Below, one piece after another: positions 33,952 to 42,202 of a DNA stretch of 64,000 nt. Numbering within the stretch: the first letter of the stretch is position 1; the number at the start of each line of letters is the position of its first letter. A program made the translations under genes and the position numbers. The notes beneath the pieces were generated by a model that ran no database searches, had not been told where the DNA came from, and worked only from the letters and a program-made list of their open reading frames with translations. The stretch is from contig NC_008530.1 of NCBI RefSeq assembly GCF_000014425.1, positions 496,001 to 560,000 of the forward strand. The letters run 5' to 3'. The stretch comes from Lactobacillus gasseri ATCC 33323 = JCM 1131 (GTDB lineage: Bacteria > Bacillota > Bacilli > Lactobacillales > Lactobacillaceae).

Positions 33952-34836
33952 TTAATTTAGATGGAACCTTCGAAGAATATCAATTCCTTGTCTTTGATAT
34001 TTATTGGGAATAAAACTTTTTCTCATTGCAATTTGCATGTATGCCCAGAGTTTTTGTCCTGAACGTAGACGAATTATGTGGAGATCTTTTTCATCCTTAA
34101 CGGAATTCTCCATTGCTAGAGCAATACCAACATTTCTTTTAACTAAATCGATCATTAGTTTCATTGTTCGAGCCGTGTATAAAATGTTTGGAGTAAAATC
34201 GCCGAGCTTTGCCTCTTCTTCCAAACATTCTCTAGTTAAGTAACCCTTTTGTCTGGCCACAAACTTGCGGTTTCTTAATTCTTGGGCATCAATAACTTTT
34301 TTATTTTTCCAAGGATCATCTTTACCAGTAATGATAACTAACTCTGTTCTATCTAAATTACGGATAAAATAGGCAGGATCATTGATTGGCACCATCCAAG
34401 AATAGATAGCAACGTCTACATCGCCATTGTTTAAATCTTTAAATGCAGTCGCACTTCTTTCTAAGCGAGCATCTAACAGGTTAACAATGTCTTCTTTATA
34501 AAATTTTTCTATAATTTCAGGAATATAAATACTACCAGCAATTCCAGAAAAGGCTACTCTAATTTTTTTAATATTGGCGTGTTTAACGTCGTAATCGATA
34601 CTTGCCATTTCTTTTAAAAGATATTTTGCTTTTTGATAAAGTAATTCACCTGCGGGTGAGAGTGTAATTTTACTTTTGCGATTCTTTTGAAAAATCAGGG
34701 GATCATCAAATCTATTTTGAAGTCGCTTGATCGCCATCGAAATTGTCGGTTGTGTAACGTTAAATGAATTAGCAGTTAGGGTATAGTTCTGTGTTTCAAC
34801 TAATTTGCAAAAATATAGTAAATCCTTGTCATTCAT
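33952..34836 (-). CDS. LysR family transcriptional regulator
   Basis: 294 residues. The N-terminal winged HTH is visible: LLYFCKLVETQNYTLTANSF, then NVTQPTISMAIKRLQNRF (residues 5-42), followed by the substrate-binding domain (IRVAFSGIAGSIYIPEI, DVAIYSWMVP, LVIITGKDDPW). Divergent from the reductase and carrier genes across a 210-base gap carrying two copies of TTCACAATTAC, so it is probably their activator, responding to a carboxylic acid. It differs from CitR only in detail, so the ligand is uncertain. Confidence 0.92.
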   Translation of the reverse strand: MNDKDLLYFCKLVETQNYTLTANSFNVTQPTISMAIKRLQNRFDDPLIFQKNRKSKITLSPAGELLYQKAKYLLKEMASIDYDVKHANIKKIRVAFSGIAGSIYIPEIIEKFYKEDIVNLLDARLERSATAFKDLNNGDVDVAIYSWMVPINDPAYFIRNLDRTELVIITGKDDPWKNKKVIDAQELRNRKFVARQKGYLTRECLEEEAKLGDFTPNILYTARTMKLMIDLVKRNVGIALAMENSVKDEKDLHIIRLRSGQKLWAYMQIAMRKSFIPNKYQRQGIDILRRFHLN

Positions 34837-34898
34837 ATTCTTATCTCTTTTATAAATATTTTTTATGAACTAATCTTTTTTAATTATAAGTTACATTT

Positions 34899-34970
34899 TT
34901 CACAATTACAAGGAATCTATGATATATGCAGTTTTACAGAGTTGAATAGCACAATTTTATTCACAATTAC
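34899..34970 (+). promoter_or_regulatory. Putative LysR binding region
   Basis: TTCACAATTAC is found at 34899-34909 and 34960-34970, 61 bp apart, between the divergent LysR and reductase genes. The spacing is suitable for LysR recognition and activation sites. Confidence 0.45.
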
Positions 34971-35046
34971 CCACTAGAAAAAGTTTATAAAGAGATATAA
35001 ATTGCTATGTGTAAAGGATGAAACAAGTTTGTGAGGAGAAGAGCAT

Positions 35047-36840
35047 ATGGTGTATAAGACGAAAGTATCTTGGGATGCCACATATGATGTAATTGTAATT
35101 GGCTTTGGTGGCGCCGGAGCAGGTGCAGCGCGTTTTGCTGCTGATAATAATGCAAAAGTTCTTTTGATTGATGCTGCTCCTGAAGGAAGCGAAGGCGGTA
35201 ATACTAGATATGCTGGTGGCGCGTTTGCTTGGGGATCAAATTTTGATCAACTGAAAGAATACTATAAGCAGACTTATTATCCATTTGAGTATGATGAAGA
35301 AGCATTAGATACCTTTATCAAAAATGTAATGCAAATGAAGGAGTATTCAAAAAAGTATTTTGGAATTGAAGCTCAACCAACAGGTAGAAGACCAAATGGC
35401 GAATATCCAGAATATAAAGATGCTGCTTCTATGCAGTCTCAAAGTATGACTAAAGGGATGTACAATGGCGGATTTTGGAAATTACTTCGTAAGCAAGTTT
35501 TTGATCGACTAGACAAAATTGATATTTGGTTTGAATCGCCAGCTGAGCACTTGATTCAAGATCCAGATACTAACGCTGTAATTGGTGCTGTTATTAAGCG
35601 AAATAATAGAGAAGTAAATGTTGCTGCTAAAAGAGGAGTTGTTTTAAGTCTAGGCGGTTTTGAAAATAATCAAAGTATGGTTCAAGACTTTTTAGGTCAA
35701 GGTTCGCTTGCGCCAATTGGTACTTTGTATAACCGTGGTAAGGGGATTGATCTTGCTGTTGAAGCAGGTGCGCGATTATGGCATATGTCTAACTACGATT
35801 CACACGGCTTATCGCTTAGACAAAATGAACCACGAGAAAAATTTGCTTACATGATTAATTGGAAGAGCCTATTTAATGGGTCAATTTTTGTAGCAGGTGA
35901 TGATGGAACTCGTTACTTTAGAGAAGATGAAGAAGATCGTCATGGCTACAAGTACAATCATGGAAATTGGGTTATGATTCCTAATCAAAATCATCCACAT
36001 ATCATTATGGATCAAGCTCAATATGAGCAGCTTTCTAACGATCAGTCAGCTAAGGCAGATCAAATTAAAGAATTGATTTCATATGCAATTAAAGCTGATT
36101 CAATTGAAAAATTATCTAAAAAAATTGATGCGCCATATTTAAAGCAGGCAGTTGAAGACTTTAATTTCTTAACTGATGTGAAAAAACGAGATATGTTTTT
36201 GAACAGAAAAATTGAAACAATGAGATCTTTAAAAGAAGGTCCATACTATGCAATTCCTGTTCGTCATAATATTTTGCATACACATGGTGGTGCACAGAGA
36301 AATTCTAAATGTGAAGTAATTGGACTTGATGGAAAGGCAATTCCTAATTTATATGAAGCCGGAGAATTAGGAGACATTTTTGCCACTAAGTATTTAGGGG
36401 CCAATTCAATTGCTGATTTATTAATTTCAGGAAAGATTGCTGGAACTAATGCAGCAAAAATAAAGAATAACATGACTCTTCCAGATGCTGTTACTAGCGC
36501 AAGTCAAGTTCATGAAGATTTAAAGAGTGATGCACATCAAGTTAAGATGCATTTTGAAGCTGGTAAAAATCAAGGAATTGGGTCAAGCGATCAAGGGATT
36601 AATGATCTTCCAATTGTTGTTCGTGTAACTTTAGATGAAAATCAAAACTTAAAGAATATCGAAACGCTTCAAGAAAAAGAATCTGGCGATTTGGGTGGTC
36701 AGGCAATACCAAAATTGACCCAAGAAATGCTCGACCATAATTCTGCTGACGTGGACTCAGTTTCTGGTGCAAGTACAACTAGTAGAGCATTTAAAGATGC
36801 TGTTAAACAAGCAATAGAGAATGCTCGTAAAAGCAAATAG
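35047..36840 (+). CDS. Fumarate reductase/flavocytochrome c-like flavoprotein with covalent FMN domain
   Basis: 597 residues. The N-terminal FAD domain has the Rossmann motif DVIVIGFGGAGAGAARFAAD (residues 14-33) and EGGNTRYAGGAF; later segments SLGGFENN, HTHGGAQRNSKCEV and YEAGELGD fit the FrdA/urocanate/methacrylate reductase family. A C-terminal FMN-binding domain (about 500-597) contains the ApbE flavinylation motif DSVSGASTTS, with Thr578 the likely acceptor. There is no signal peptide or heme motif, so it is expected in the cytoplasm. A GAGGAG ribosome binding site precedes the ATG. With a dicarboxylate carrier next door, fumarate or a related enoate is the likely electron acceptor. Confidence 0.88.
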   Translation: MVYKTKVSWDATYDVIVIGFGGAGAGAARFAADNNAKVLLIDAAPEGSEGGNTRYAGGAFAWGSNFDQLKEYYKQTYYPFEYDEEALDTFIKNVMQMKEYSKKYFGIEAQPTGRRPNGEYPEYKDAASMQSQSMTKGMYNGGFWKLLRKQVFDRLDKIDIWFESPAEHLIQDPDTNAVIGAVIKRNNREVNVAAKRGVVLSLGGFENNQSMVQDFLGQGSLAPIGTLYNRGKGIDLAVEAGARLWHMSNYDSHGLSLRQNEPREKFAYMINWKSLFNGSIFVAGDDGTRYFREDEEDRHGYKYNHGNWVMIPNQNHPHIIMDQAQYEQLSNDQSAKADQIKELISYAIKADSIEKLSKKIDAPYLKQAVEDFNFLTDVKKRDMFLNRKIETMRSLKEGPYYAIPVRHNILHTHGGAQRNSKCEVIGLDGKAIPNLYEAGELGDIFATKYLGANSIADLLISGKIAGTNAAKIKNNMTLPDAVTSASQVHEDLKSDAHQVKMHFEAGKNQGIGSSDQGINDLPIVVRVTLDENQNLKNIETLQEKESGDLGGQAIPKLTQEMLDHNSADVDSVSGASTTSRAFKDAVKQAIENARKSK

Positions 36841-36866
36841 CTTTGGTTAGGGGAGAAGATATACAA

Positions 36867-38282
36867 ATGTTAGCAAAAGTAAATTGGAAGGGATTTATAC
36901 TTCCAGTAATTATTGGATGTGTATTGTGGATCATTACACCTTTTAGACCGGCTGCAATAACACCAATTGCATGGCATTTATTTGCCTTATTTATTGCCAC
37001 AATCGTGGCATGTATTACTAAACCATTACCGATGGTTGGTTCTACTTTGGTTGCTGTTACAATTGGTACGCTACTTCATATTTTTAATATTAAAGAAGTA
37101 TCTGCATCTTTTGGGAATACGACTGTTTGGTTAATTGCAATGTGCTTGTTCATGTCTGCTGGATTTATTAGATCAGGATTGGGTAAACGTGTTGCTTATC
37201 TATTTATTAGGTCTTTTGGAAAAAGAACAATTGGCTTAGCTTATTCACTTTCAACGGTTGAAACCTTAATGGCGATTGCCATTCCAAGCAATATTGCACG
37301 TGTTAATGGTATTATGTATCCAATTATTGACGCCTTATCTAGACAAATGGGGTCAGATCCAAAAGAAGGTACACAAAGAAAGTTAGGATCGTATTTGATT
37401 TTTAACGAGTACGAGGTAAATATTGTAACTTCAACTATGTTTTTAACTGGACTAGCTGGAAATATGGTTGCTTTAGGTATTGCAAAAACGCAAGGAATTA
37501 CTGTCTCATGGATGCAATGGTTTTTAGCAGCAATTGTTCCAGGTCTAATTTCTCTAATTTTAGTACCATTTATTTTATATAAAATTTATCCACCAGAAGT
37601 TAAAGAAACACCTAATGCTAATGCATGGGCAAGTAAAAAGCTTGAAGAAATGGGAAAAATGACGCCTGCTGAAAAGATTATGGCTTGCGTATTTGTTTTG
37701 GCATTACTTTTATGGTTATTAGGATCAAGTATTGGAATTGATGCAACTTTAGTTGGTTTTATCGCAGTTTCAATTTTGTTAATTTCAGGTGTCATTACTG
37801 TTAAAGATATGATGGATCAAAAGGGTGCTTGGAGCTTGATTGTATGGCTATCAATTGTAATGCTTATGTCACAGAAATTAATGAAATTAGGATTTTTCCC
37901 TTGGTTCTCAAAGGAATTAGGTCTAATGCTTCATGGCGTTAACTGGGTTTGGGTCTTAGTAATTCTATTCTTGGTTTACTTCTATATTCACTATATGTTC
38001 CCATCTATTACTACGCAAAGTTCAGCCGTTTTAGCAGGTTTTCTATCAATTGCACTTGGAGCTGGTGTTCCAAAGCTAATGGCGGGATTAATGCTAGGCT
38101 TTGCAGGGTCGATCTTTTGTTCAACGACTCCTTATTCAGCTGGACCAGCTGCACTTCTTTCAACTACAGGATATGTAAAATCATCAGATTGGTGGAAATT
38201 GTCCGCAATTTTCGGTGTCTTTTTGAATATTGTATGGCTTGGCGGCGGTCTGCTTTGGACTAAAATAATTGGTTTTTGGTAA
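36867..38282 (+). CDS. DASS family anion:sodium symporter (dicarboxylate/citrate type)
   Basis: 471 residues with about 12 hydrophobic segments. DASS landmarks: FGNTTVWLIAMCLFMSAGFIRSGLG near 75, ETLMAIAIPSNIARVNGIMYPI near 130, EVNIVTSTMFLTGLAGNM near 185, and the second SNT-type site at YMFPSITTQSSAVLAGFL near 375. Carriers of this group move succinate, fumarate, malate, tartrate or citrate. ATG 36867 follows GGGGAG. It is 26 bases after the reductase gene, so the pair forms an import-and-reduce unit under LysR control. The exact acid is unknown. Confidence 0.9.
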   Translation: MLAKVNWKGFILPVIIGCVLWIITPFRPAAITPIAWHLFALFIATIVACITKPLPMVGSTLVAVTIGTLLHIFNIKEVSASFGNTTVWLIAMCLFMSAGFIRSGLGKRVAYLFIRSFGKRTIGLAYSLSTVETLMAIAIPSNIARVNGIMYPIIDALSRQMGSDPKEGTQRKLGSYLIFNEYEVNIVTSTMFLTGLAGNMVALGIAKTQGITVSWMQWFLAAIVPGLISLILVPFILYKIYPPEVKETPNANAWASKKLEEMGKMTPAEKIMACVFVLALLLWLLGSSIGIDATLVGFIAVSILLISGVITVKDMMDQKGAWSLIVWLSIVMLMSQKLMKLGFFPWFSKELGLMLHGVNWVWVLVILFLVYFYIHYMFPSITTQSSAVLAGFLSIALGAGVPKLMAGLMLGFAGSIFCSTTPYSAGPAALLSTTGYVKSSDWWKLSAIFGVFLNIVWLGGGLLWTKIIGFW

Positions 38283-38288
38283 AAAAAT

Positions 38289-38330
38289 AAAATATCAGCG
38301 GTGCATGTTATCGCTGATATTTTATTTTGT
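38289..38330 (+). terminator. Rho-independent terminator
   Basis: AAAATATCAGCG pairs with CGCTGATATTTT, followed by ATTTTG. Confidence 0.88.
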
Positions 38331-38409
38331 AATCTCAAATATTTCACCTAATCAATTGAATCATCTATGCTTAAAGTGAGAGTGTGTTTTTCATAGAAAA
38401 GAAATAGCT

Positions 38410-39330
38410 ATGATTCAATTAGAGCAATTAGTTCAGAAAAATTTAGCTAAGGAAAAAGAAGGTAAAGTTGCAAGTTATATTCCTGCCTTAGCAGAAGTTA
38501 ACCCTAAGCAATTAGGAGTAGCGCTTTATGATTTAGATGACGGCGAAATTGGTGAAGCTGGGCAAAGTGAAGTGCGATTTGCAATTGAGAGTATTTCAAA
38601 AGTAATTACCTTGATGCTTGCTATAAAGAAGATGGGGATCCAAGAAGTATTTAAGCATGTTGGATCTCGTCAAACCGGTTTTGCCTTTAATTCAATTCTT
38701 AATATGGAGATTGAAAAGGCAAAATATCCACTGAATCCGTTTATTAACGCCGGCGCTATTGCCACAACATCGATGGTAGTAAGTAAGACCGGAGAAGGAG
38801 CATTTGAGGAAATCTTATCATTTGCCCGTGATATTTGTAATGATCCTAATCTTTATTTAGATCAAATTATTTATCATTCTGAAAGACGGACTGGTAATCT
38901 CGACCGGTCACTTGCATATTATATGGAATCTAAAAATATGATGCTTGGAGATGTGGTAACTAGCCTTGATACGTATTTTAAGCAGTGCTCAATGATGGTT
39001 ACAGCTCATTCTTTGGCTAATTTAGGTGCCGTTTTGGCAAATGGTGGGGTGAAGCCATGGGATAACAAGCGGATTATTTCTGATGAAGAGGCTAGATGTG
39101 TTAAATCGTTGATGATGACAACGGGTCTTTATAATCAATCAGGAACCTATTCGCGTTTAATTGGCGTGCCAACTAAGAGTGGGGTTGGTGGTGGTTTAAT
39201 GTCAGCTGCTCCACATAAATATGGAATTGGGATTTTTAGCCCTGCACTTGATAAGGCTGGCAATAGTGTTGCTGGCCTTGATCTATTAAGAGATATTGTC
39301 GAAGGATTAGAATTGGATATTTTTGATTAG
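38410..39330 (+). CDS. glsA: Glutaminase A
   Basis: A serine-dependent glutaminase that makes glutamate and ammonia from glutamine, supporting acid resistance. 306 residues, the normal length. The beta-lactamase-like catalytic SxxK is AIESISKVIT (Ser61, Lys64), with NPFINAGAIATTSMV near 110, SERRTGNLDRSLAYYMES near 160 and the C-terminal VPTKSGVGGGLMSAAP. Single gene with its own terminator. Confidence 0.95.
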   Translation: MIQLEQLVQKNLAKEKEGKVASYIPALAEVNPKQLGVALYDLDDGEIGEAGQSEVRFAIESISKVITLMLAIKKMGIQEVFKHVGSRQTGFAFNSILNMEIEKAKYPLNPFINAGAIATTSMVVSKTGEGAFEEILSFARDICNDPNLYLDQIIYHSERRTGNLDRSLAYYMESKNMMLGDVVTSLDTYFKQCSMMVTAHSLANLGAVLANGGVKPWDNKRIISDEEARCVKSLMMTTGLYNQSGTYSRLIGVPTKSGVGGGLMSAAPHKYGIGIFSPALDKAGNSVAGLDLLRDIVEGLELDIFD

Positions 39331-39345
39331 TTAAAAATTGGATAG

Positions 39346-39393
39346 AAAAAAGCTAAGCTACTCGCTATTTTTTGCGGGATGCTTAGCTTTTTT
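39346..39393 (+). terminator. Rho-independent terminator of glsA
   Basis: AAAAAAGCTAAGC pairs with GCTTAGCTTTTTT. The loop contains an inner CGC/GCG pair. Confidence 0.88.
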
Positions 39394-39429
39394 ATTATGC
39401 GGTTAAAAGAAATTGTATGTTCTATAATG

Positions 39430-39485
39430 AATCCTGTTGATGGATATCTATGATATTCTGCCCATCAACAGGATTTGCAAAACTG
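39430..39485 (+). repeat. Perfect 14-bp inverted repeat with an inner hairpin
   Basis: AATCCTGTTGATGG (39430-39443) and CCATCAACAGGATT (39472-39485) flank a 28-base loop containing ATATC/GATAT. A TATAAT occurs at 39423. There is no T tract, so it is not an ordinary terminator. It lies upstream of the putative type I toxin-antitoxin locus in the 39394-39962 gap. Confidence 0.75.
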
Positions 39486-39636
39486 CTTTCTTTTAATATA
39501 TGAGCTATATTTAAAATTCAATTTCTAGTAAAATATTATCCAGGTTCAAGTATAGCAGGTGGCTTCTGCTAGAACTTAGTAACTTTAGCATGGCTATACG
39601 CCCCTCAAGCATTTTAAGTTACGGAGGTGGAAGCTC

Positions 39637-39783
39637 ATGCAAAATTGGGTGGACTGGAGAGTCAGATTGATGAGTGATATCTTTCGCTATTGCGGTAAGC
39701 ATTATCTTAGGTGCTCTTGGTACATGTGCCATAGTGTCGCAAAAGCTTACGCAATAATAAAAAAAGCTAATCACAAGGATTAG
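39637..39783 (+). CDS. Frame directly behind the strong ribosome binding site of the type I-like locus
   Basis: 48 codons from ATG 39637, 9 bases after GGAGG. The product begins MQNWVDWRVRLMSDIFRY, has several Cys and basic residues (YCGKHYLRC, AIIKKANHKD) and no membrane segment. It overlaps the hydrophobic frame at 39674. Either this frame is the real product, or it is the leader part of a toxin gene that lost its frame near 39673. Unrecognised. Confidence 0.3.
   Translation: MQNWVDWRVRLMSDIFRYCGKHYLRCSWYMCHSVAKAYAIIKKANHKD
39674..39757 (+). CDS. Candidate hydrophobic toxin peptide, 27 residues
   Basis: From GTG 39674 the frame reads (M)ISFAIAVSIILGALGTC followed by AIVSQKLTQ, a single membrane helix with a short polar end, as in type I toxins. 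GGAGAG lies 12 bases upstream, a long but usable spacing. A well-placed ATG at 39670 is out of frame, so a small deletion may have disconnected it from its original start. Confidence 0.4.
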   Translation: MISFAIAVSIILGALGTCAIVSQKLTQ

Positions 39784-39849
39784 CTAAACTCAAAAGTCAT
39801 CTTAAGTTACGATTGGAGTTAGTGACTCGCACTCACTAGCTCCTTTTCT
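39758..39849 (-). ncRNA. Putative antisense antitoxin RNA (RNA II) of the type I-like locus
   Basis: On the minus strand a TATAAT (39861-39856) would start an RNA near 39849. The RNA would carry the complement of the RNA I terminator hairpin, then CGTAACTTAA (complement of both direct repeats), and end at an intrinsic terminator AGCTAATC/GATTAGCT followed by seven or more T (39758-39785). About 90 bases. Pairing through CGTAACTTAA would cover the ribosome binding site of RNA I. Confidence 0.55.
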
Positions 39850-39962
39850 TTTATAATTATACACTAAAAAGTTCATTTATGATATGAAAGCGTATGTAAA
39901 AATCATATATGATAAATTAAGTGGTAAAATAATAAAAAACATTAATGGAAATAGGAGTAAAA

Positions 39963-40583
39963 ATGAAAAAATATTCAAAAGCAATATATTGGGGATTACC
40001 AATCAGTTTAATCCTTGCTATTTCAATTATTTTGCATTTGGGTTGGATTAATGCCTTCGATAATTTCTTTGAAGGATTAGTTCATATTGTGCCTAATTTG
40101 AAGGGGTTAATGCTAAAAATTACTTTTTTGGCCGATACAAAGGTTGATTTGGTTTGGATGGTTTTAATTGCTGTAATTCTATGGTTTAGAAAACATCGTC
40201 CGCTTGCAACCAACTTAGTTTTAACGATGATTACCGGAGATGCTGTGGGTTGGGTAATTAAGCACTTAATCCAAAGAGCACGTCCAGTACAACACTTAGC
40301 AGTTGATGACGGTTTTAGTTTTCCAAGTGGCCATACCTTAGGAATGGGAATGATTGTAATTTGGATTATAATGGTTCTTTTACCAGTTGTTTTAAAGGAT
40401 AGAACTAAACGTTTTTGGATTGATTTTCTTTTAATTGTTTGGTTAGTCATCGTAATGATTTCTAGAGTATATGTATATGCTCACTATCCATCAGATGTTT
40501 GTGGCTCCGTTGCAATTGCCTTAACTTGGGTTGCTGTTATGCAATTTGTCTTTGAGAAAATTAAACAAACAGTAAATAAATAA
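39963..40583 (+). CDS. PAP2 family membrane phosphatase
   Basis: A 206-residue polytopic protein with the three phosphatase motifs: KHLIQRARP (KxxxxxxRP), FPSGHTLGM (PSGH) and SRVYVYAHYPSD (SRxxxxxHxxxD). Family members dephosphorylate phosphatidic acid, phosphatidylglycerol-phosphate or undecaprenyl pyrophosphate on the outer face of the membrane. ATG 39963 follows AGGAG; an earlier in-frame ATG at 39945 has no ribosome binding site. Single gene with terminator. Confidence 0.93.
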   Translation: MKKYSKAIYWGLPISLILAISIILHLGWINAFDNFFEGLVHIVPNLKGLMLKITFLADTKVDLVWMVLIAVILWFRKHRPLATNLVLTMITGDAVGWVIKHLIQRARPVQHLAVDDGFSFPSGHTLGMGMIVIWIIMVLLPVVLKDRTKRFWIDFLLIVWLVIVMISRVYVYAHYPSDVCGSVAIALTWVAVMQFVFEKIKQTVNK

Positions 40584-40585
40584 TT

Positions 40586-40622
40586 AAAAAAATAGGGTCA
40601 AGTGTAACGCTTAACCCTATTT
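40586..40622 (+). terminator. Rho-independent terminator
   Basis: AAATAGGGTCAAG pairs with CTTAACCCTATTT (one mismatch), directly after the PAP2 stop. Confidence 0.8.
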
Positions 40623-40779
40623 GTGTGAGCAGTTTTATGATTTTGGCGGTTTGTAGGTTATGAACTAGGCGTATTTACTTGGCCTTAGGCAAAAAATGAG
40701 TAGATAAATAGGTAGTATTCCGACACTAGGGAGAGAGTAGAAGAATCATCCAAATGTTTCTGGATCTTTATTAAGTTCT

Positions 40780-41991
40780 TTATTTGGCAAGATTTCTTAC
40801 AACATTGAAGTTAAATAATATTAAGTTTAAGACTACGATTGCTGCCGTGACAATAAATACCATGCTGTAGCTGGAGATTCCAGCGATAAAGGAACCAAGA
40901 AGCGGTCCAACAATATTTCCAATATACATTGCGCTTTGATTCCATGAAAAAATTCTACCTGTTACAGCAGCTGGAGAATTTTTAGTAAGCAAAGTTTGTA
41001 CTTGAGGAAAAAGGCAAGCGTCAGTGAAACCAACTAAAAACCTTAAAATACCTAACTGAACTGTATTGTGAACAAAAGCAGTTAAAAAGAAGAGAATTGT
41101 TGCACCAATAAAACCACCAATAATGATCTTGTGCGTACCAATTCTGTCGCCCAAAGCACCAAAGCGAGAAGCAGCCAAGAAAGTAGCAATTCCGGGAAGC
41201 GCCGCGATAATTCCAGAAACAAAGACCACATTGCCGTTTCCGTTCATTAATTGCTTAACATAAAGTGAAACAATCGGATTAATTGAGTTATTAGCAGCTT
41301 GGATTATTAAGGTTGTTAAGAGTAAGCCAAAAATTAAGGCAGGGGAGCGAAGAGTTGCAATGACGCCACTTGCTTTATCGAGCTTCTTTTCAGTAATAGG
41401 TTTAAATCCTTCTTCATGAACAAAGAATAGTGAAAGCAGGAAAGAGATTAACAATAAACCGCCTGTAATAAAGAAAGTGACGCGGTAACTAAATGCAGAA
41501 GCAAGTGCACCTCCTAAAAATGGTCCAAGCAAGTTGCCTGCGGTAAAGGCTGAAGACATGGTTCCTAAAGCTTGACCAGACTTTTCCTTGGGAGTTTCTG
41601 TAGCAATTAAAGCATTCGAGTTTGATACAAAACCCGCAAAAACTCCTTGTAGCATTCTTAGGAAAAATAGTTGCCAGACGTTAGTAACTAGGCCCATGCT
41701 TCCAAGAACAATTGCCATTCCTAGAGAGGCTCGCAAGATCATTAGTTTTCTACCTTTTTTATCAGCTAACTTTCCCCACCAAGGAGAAATGACAGCCGAG
41801 ACAAAGTATACTCCTGAAAAAATAAAGCCAGACCAGAAGTTTAATTGCTGGTGAGTAAAATGACCTAAAGTATCAATATATAGGGGCAGGAAAGGCATAA
41901 TCTCTGAAAAAGAGATTCCTGCAATAAAAACAGCAATCGAAAGAACAAAGAGATTCTTTTTCCAAATGGGTTTGTCAGCTTTTTTTTGCAT
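40780..41991 (-). CDS. MFS multidrug efflux transporter (DHA1, PmrA/NorA-like)
   Basis: A 403-residue, 12-helix drug:proton antiporter. Motif A is GKLADKKGRKLMIL near residue 73; the motif C region is FTAGNLLGPFLGGALASAF near 150. Last gene of a MarR-small protein-MFS operon: the neighbouring gene ends one base before its start, and the MarR operators lie upstream, so drug-dependent derepression is likely. Substrates unknown. Confidence 0.92.
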   Translation of the reverse strand: MQKKADKPIWKKNLFVLSIAVFIAGISFSEIMPFLPLYIDTLGHFTHQQLNFWSGFIFSGVYFVSAVISPWWGKLADKKGRKLMILRASLGMAIVLGSMGLVTNVWQLFFLRMLQGVFAGFVSNSNALIATETPKEKSGQALGTMSSAFTAGNLLGPFLGGALASAFSYRVTFFITGGLLLISFLLSLFFVHEEGFKPITEKKLDKASGVIATLRSPALIFGLLLTTLIIQAANNSINPIVSLYVKQLMNGNGNVVFVSGIIAALPGIATFLAASRFGALGDRIGTHKIIIGGFIGATILFFLTAFVHNTVQLGILRFLVGFTDACLFPQVQTLLTKNSPAAVTGRIFSWNQSAMYIGNIVGPLLGSFIAGISSYSMVFIVTAAIVVLNLILFNFNVVRNLAK

Positions 41992-41992
41992 G

Positions 41993-42202
41993 CTAATCCT
42001 CCAACTTCTTAAAGTTTACAGTCTTATTTTTCAGAGATATTTTTCCTACTTCAAAACCATAGTCTTTTAATTCCTTTTTGTAAGTCAAAAAAGAATGGTC
42101 AATTGGCAGACCAGCAATTTCTTGAATTTGATCAAAAGATAATTGAAAATCACTATCTTTATTGTTTTTGATATATTCACAGAGTGGATTGAATTTACTC
42201 AT
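41993..42202 (-). CDS. Small 69-residue protein (DUF7662-like), unknown function
   Basis: Begins MSKFNPLCEYIKNNKDSD and continues LSFDQIQEIAGLPIDHSFL, a compact alpha/beta pattern (N-P-L-x-x-Y-I, then L-S-F-D-Q-I-x-x-I-x-G) like small DNA-associated DUF7662 proteins. Its start overlaps the MarR stop by 8 bases, and its stop is one base from the MFS start, so it is fully embedded in the operon and translationally coupled. A partner or modulator of MarR is possible but not shown. Confidence 0.65.
   Translation of the reverse strand: MSKFNPLCEYIKNNKDSDFQLSFDQIQEIAGLPIDHSFLTYKKELKDYGFEVGKISLKNKTVNFKKLED

Larger units (their letters stand above)
39540..39852 (+). ncRNA. Putative toxin mRNA (RNA I) of a type I toxin-antitoxin locus
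   Basis: A plus-strand transcription unit can be outlined by a -10-like TATTAT (39534-39539), a structured leader (TATAGC/GCTATA enclosing AGCAG/CTGCT), a strong GGAGG (39623-39627), and a terminator GGAGTTAGTGA/TCACTAGCTCC with a T tract (39815-39852). The direct repeat TTAAGTTACG occurs both at the ribosome binding site (39614-39623) and near the 3' end (39802-39811). This arrangement, with an antisense gene at the 3' end, is that of par/Fst-type loci. Confidence 0.6.

Noticed and set aside
37949..38263. 104-codon frame within the DASS carrier gene
   Set aside because: Out-of-frame overlap with a clear membrane protein; the product has no sensible composition.
39331..39962. Insertion sequence or transposon remnant suggested by inverted repeats
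   Set aside because: The inverted repeat arms are 14 bp and only 28 bp apart, with no target duplication or transposase traces; a structured RNA locus explains the region better.
40623..40779. Possible feature between PAP2 and the MFS gene
   Set aside because: Only 157 bases, no frame, no clear hairpin with a T tract on either strand; a weak GATCC/GGATG pairing near 40750 is not convincing.
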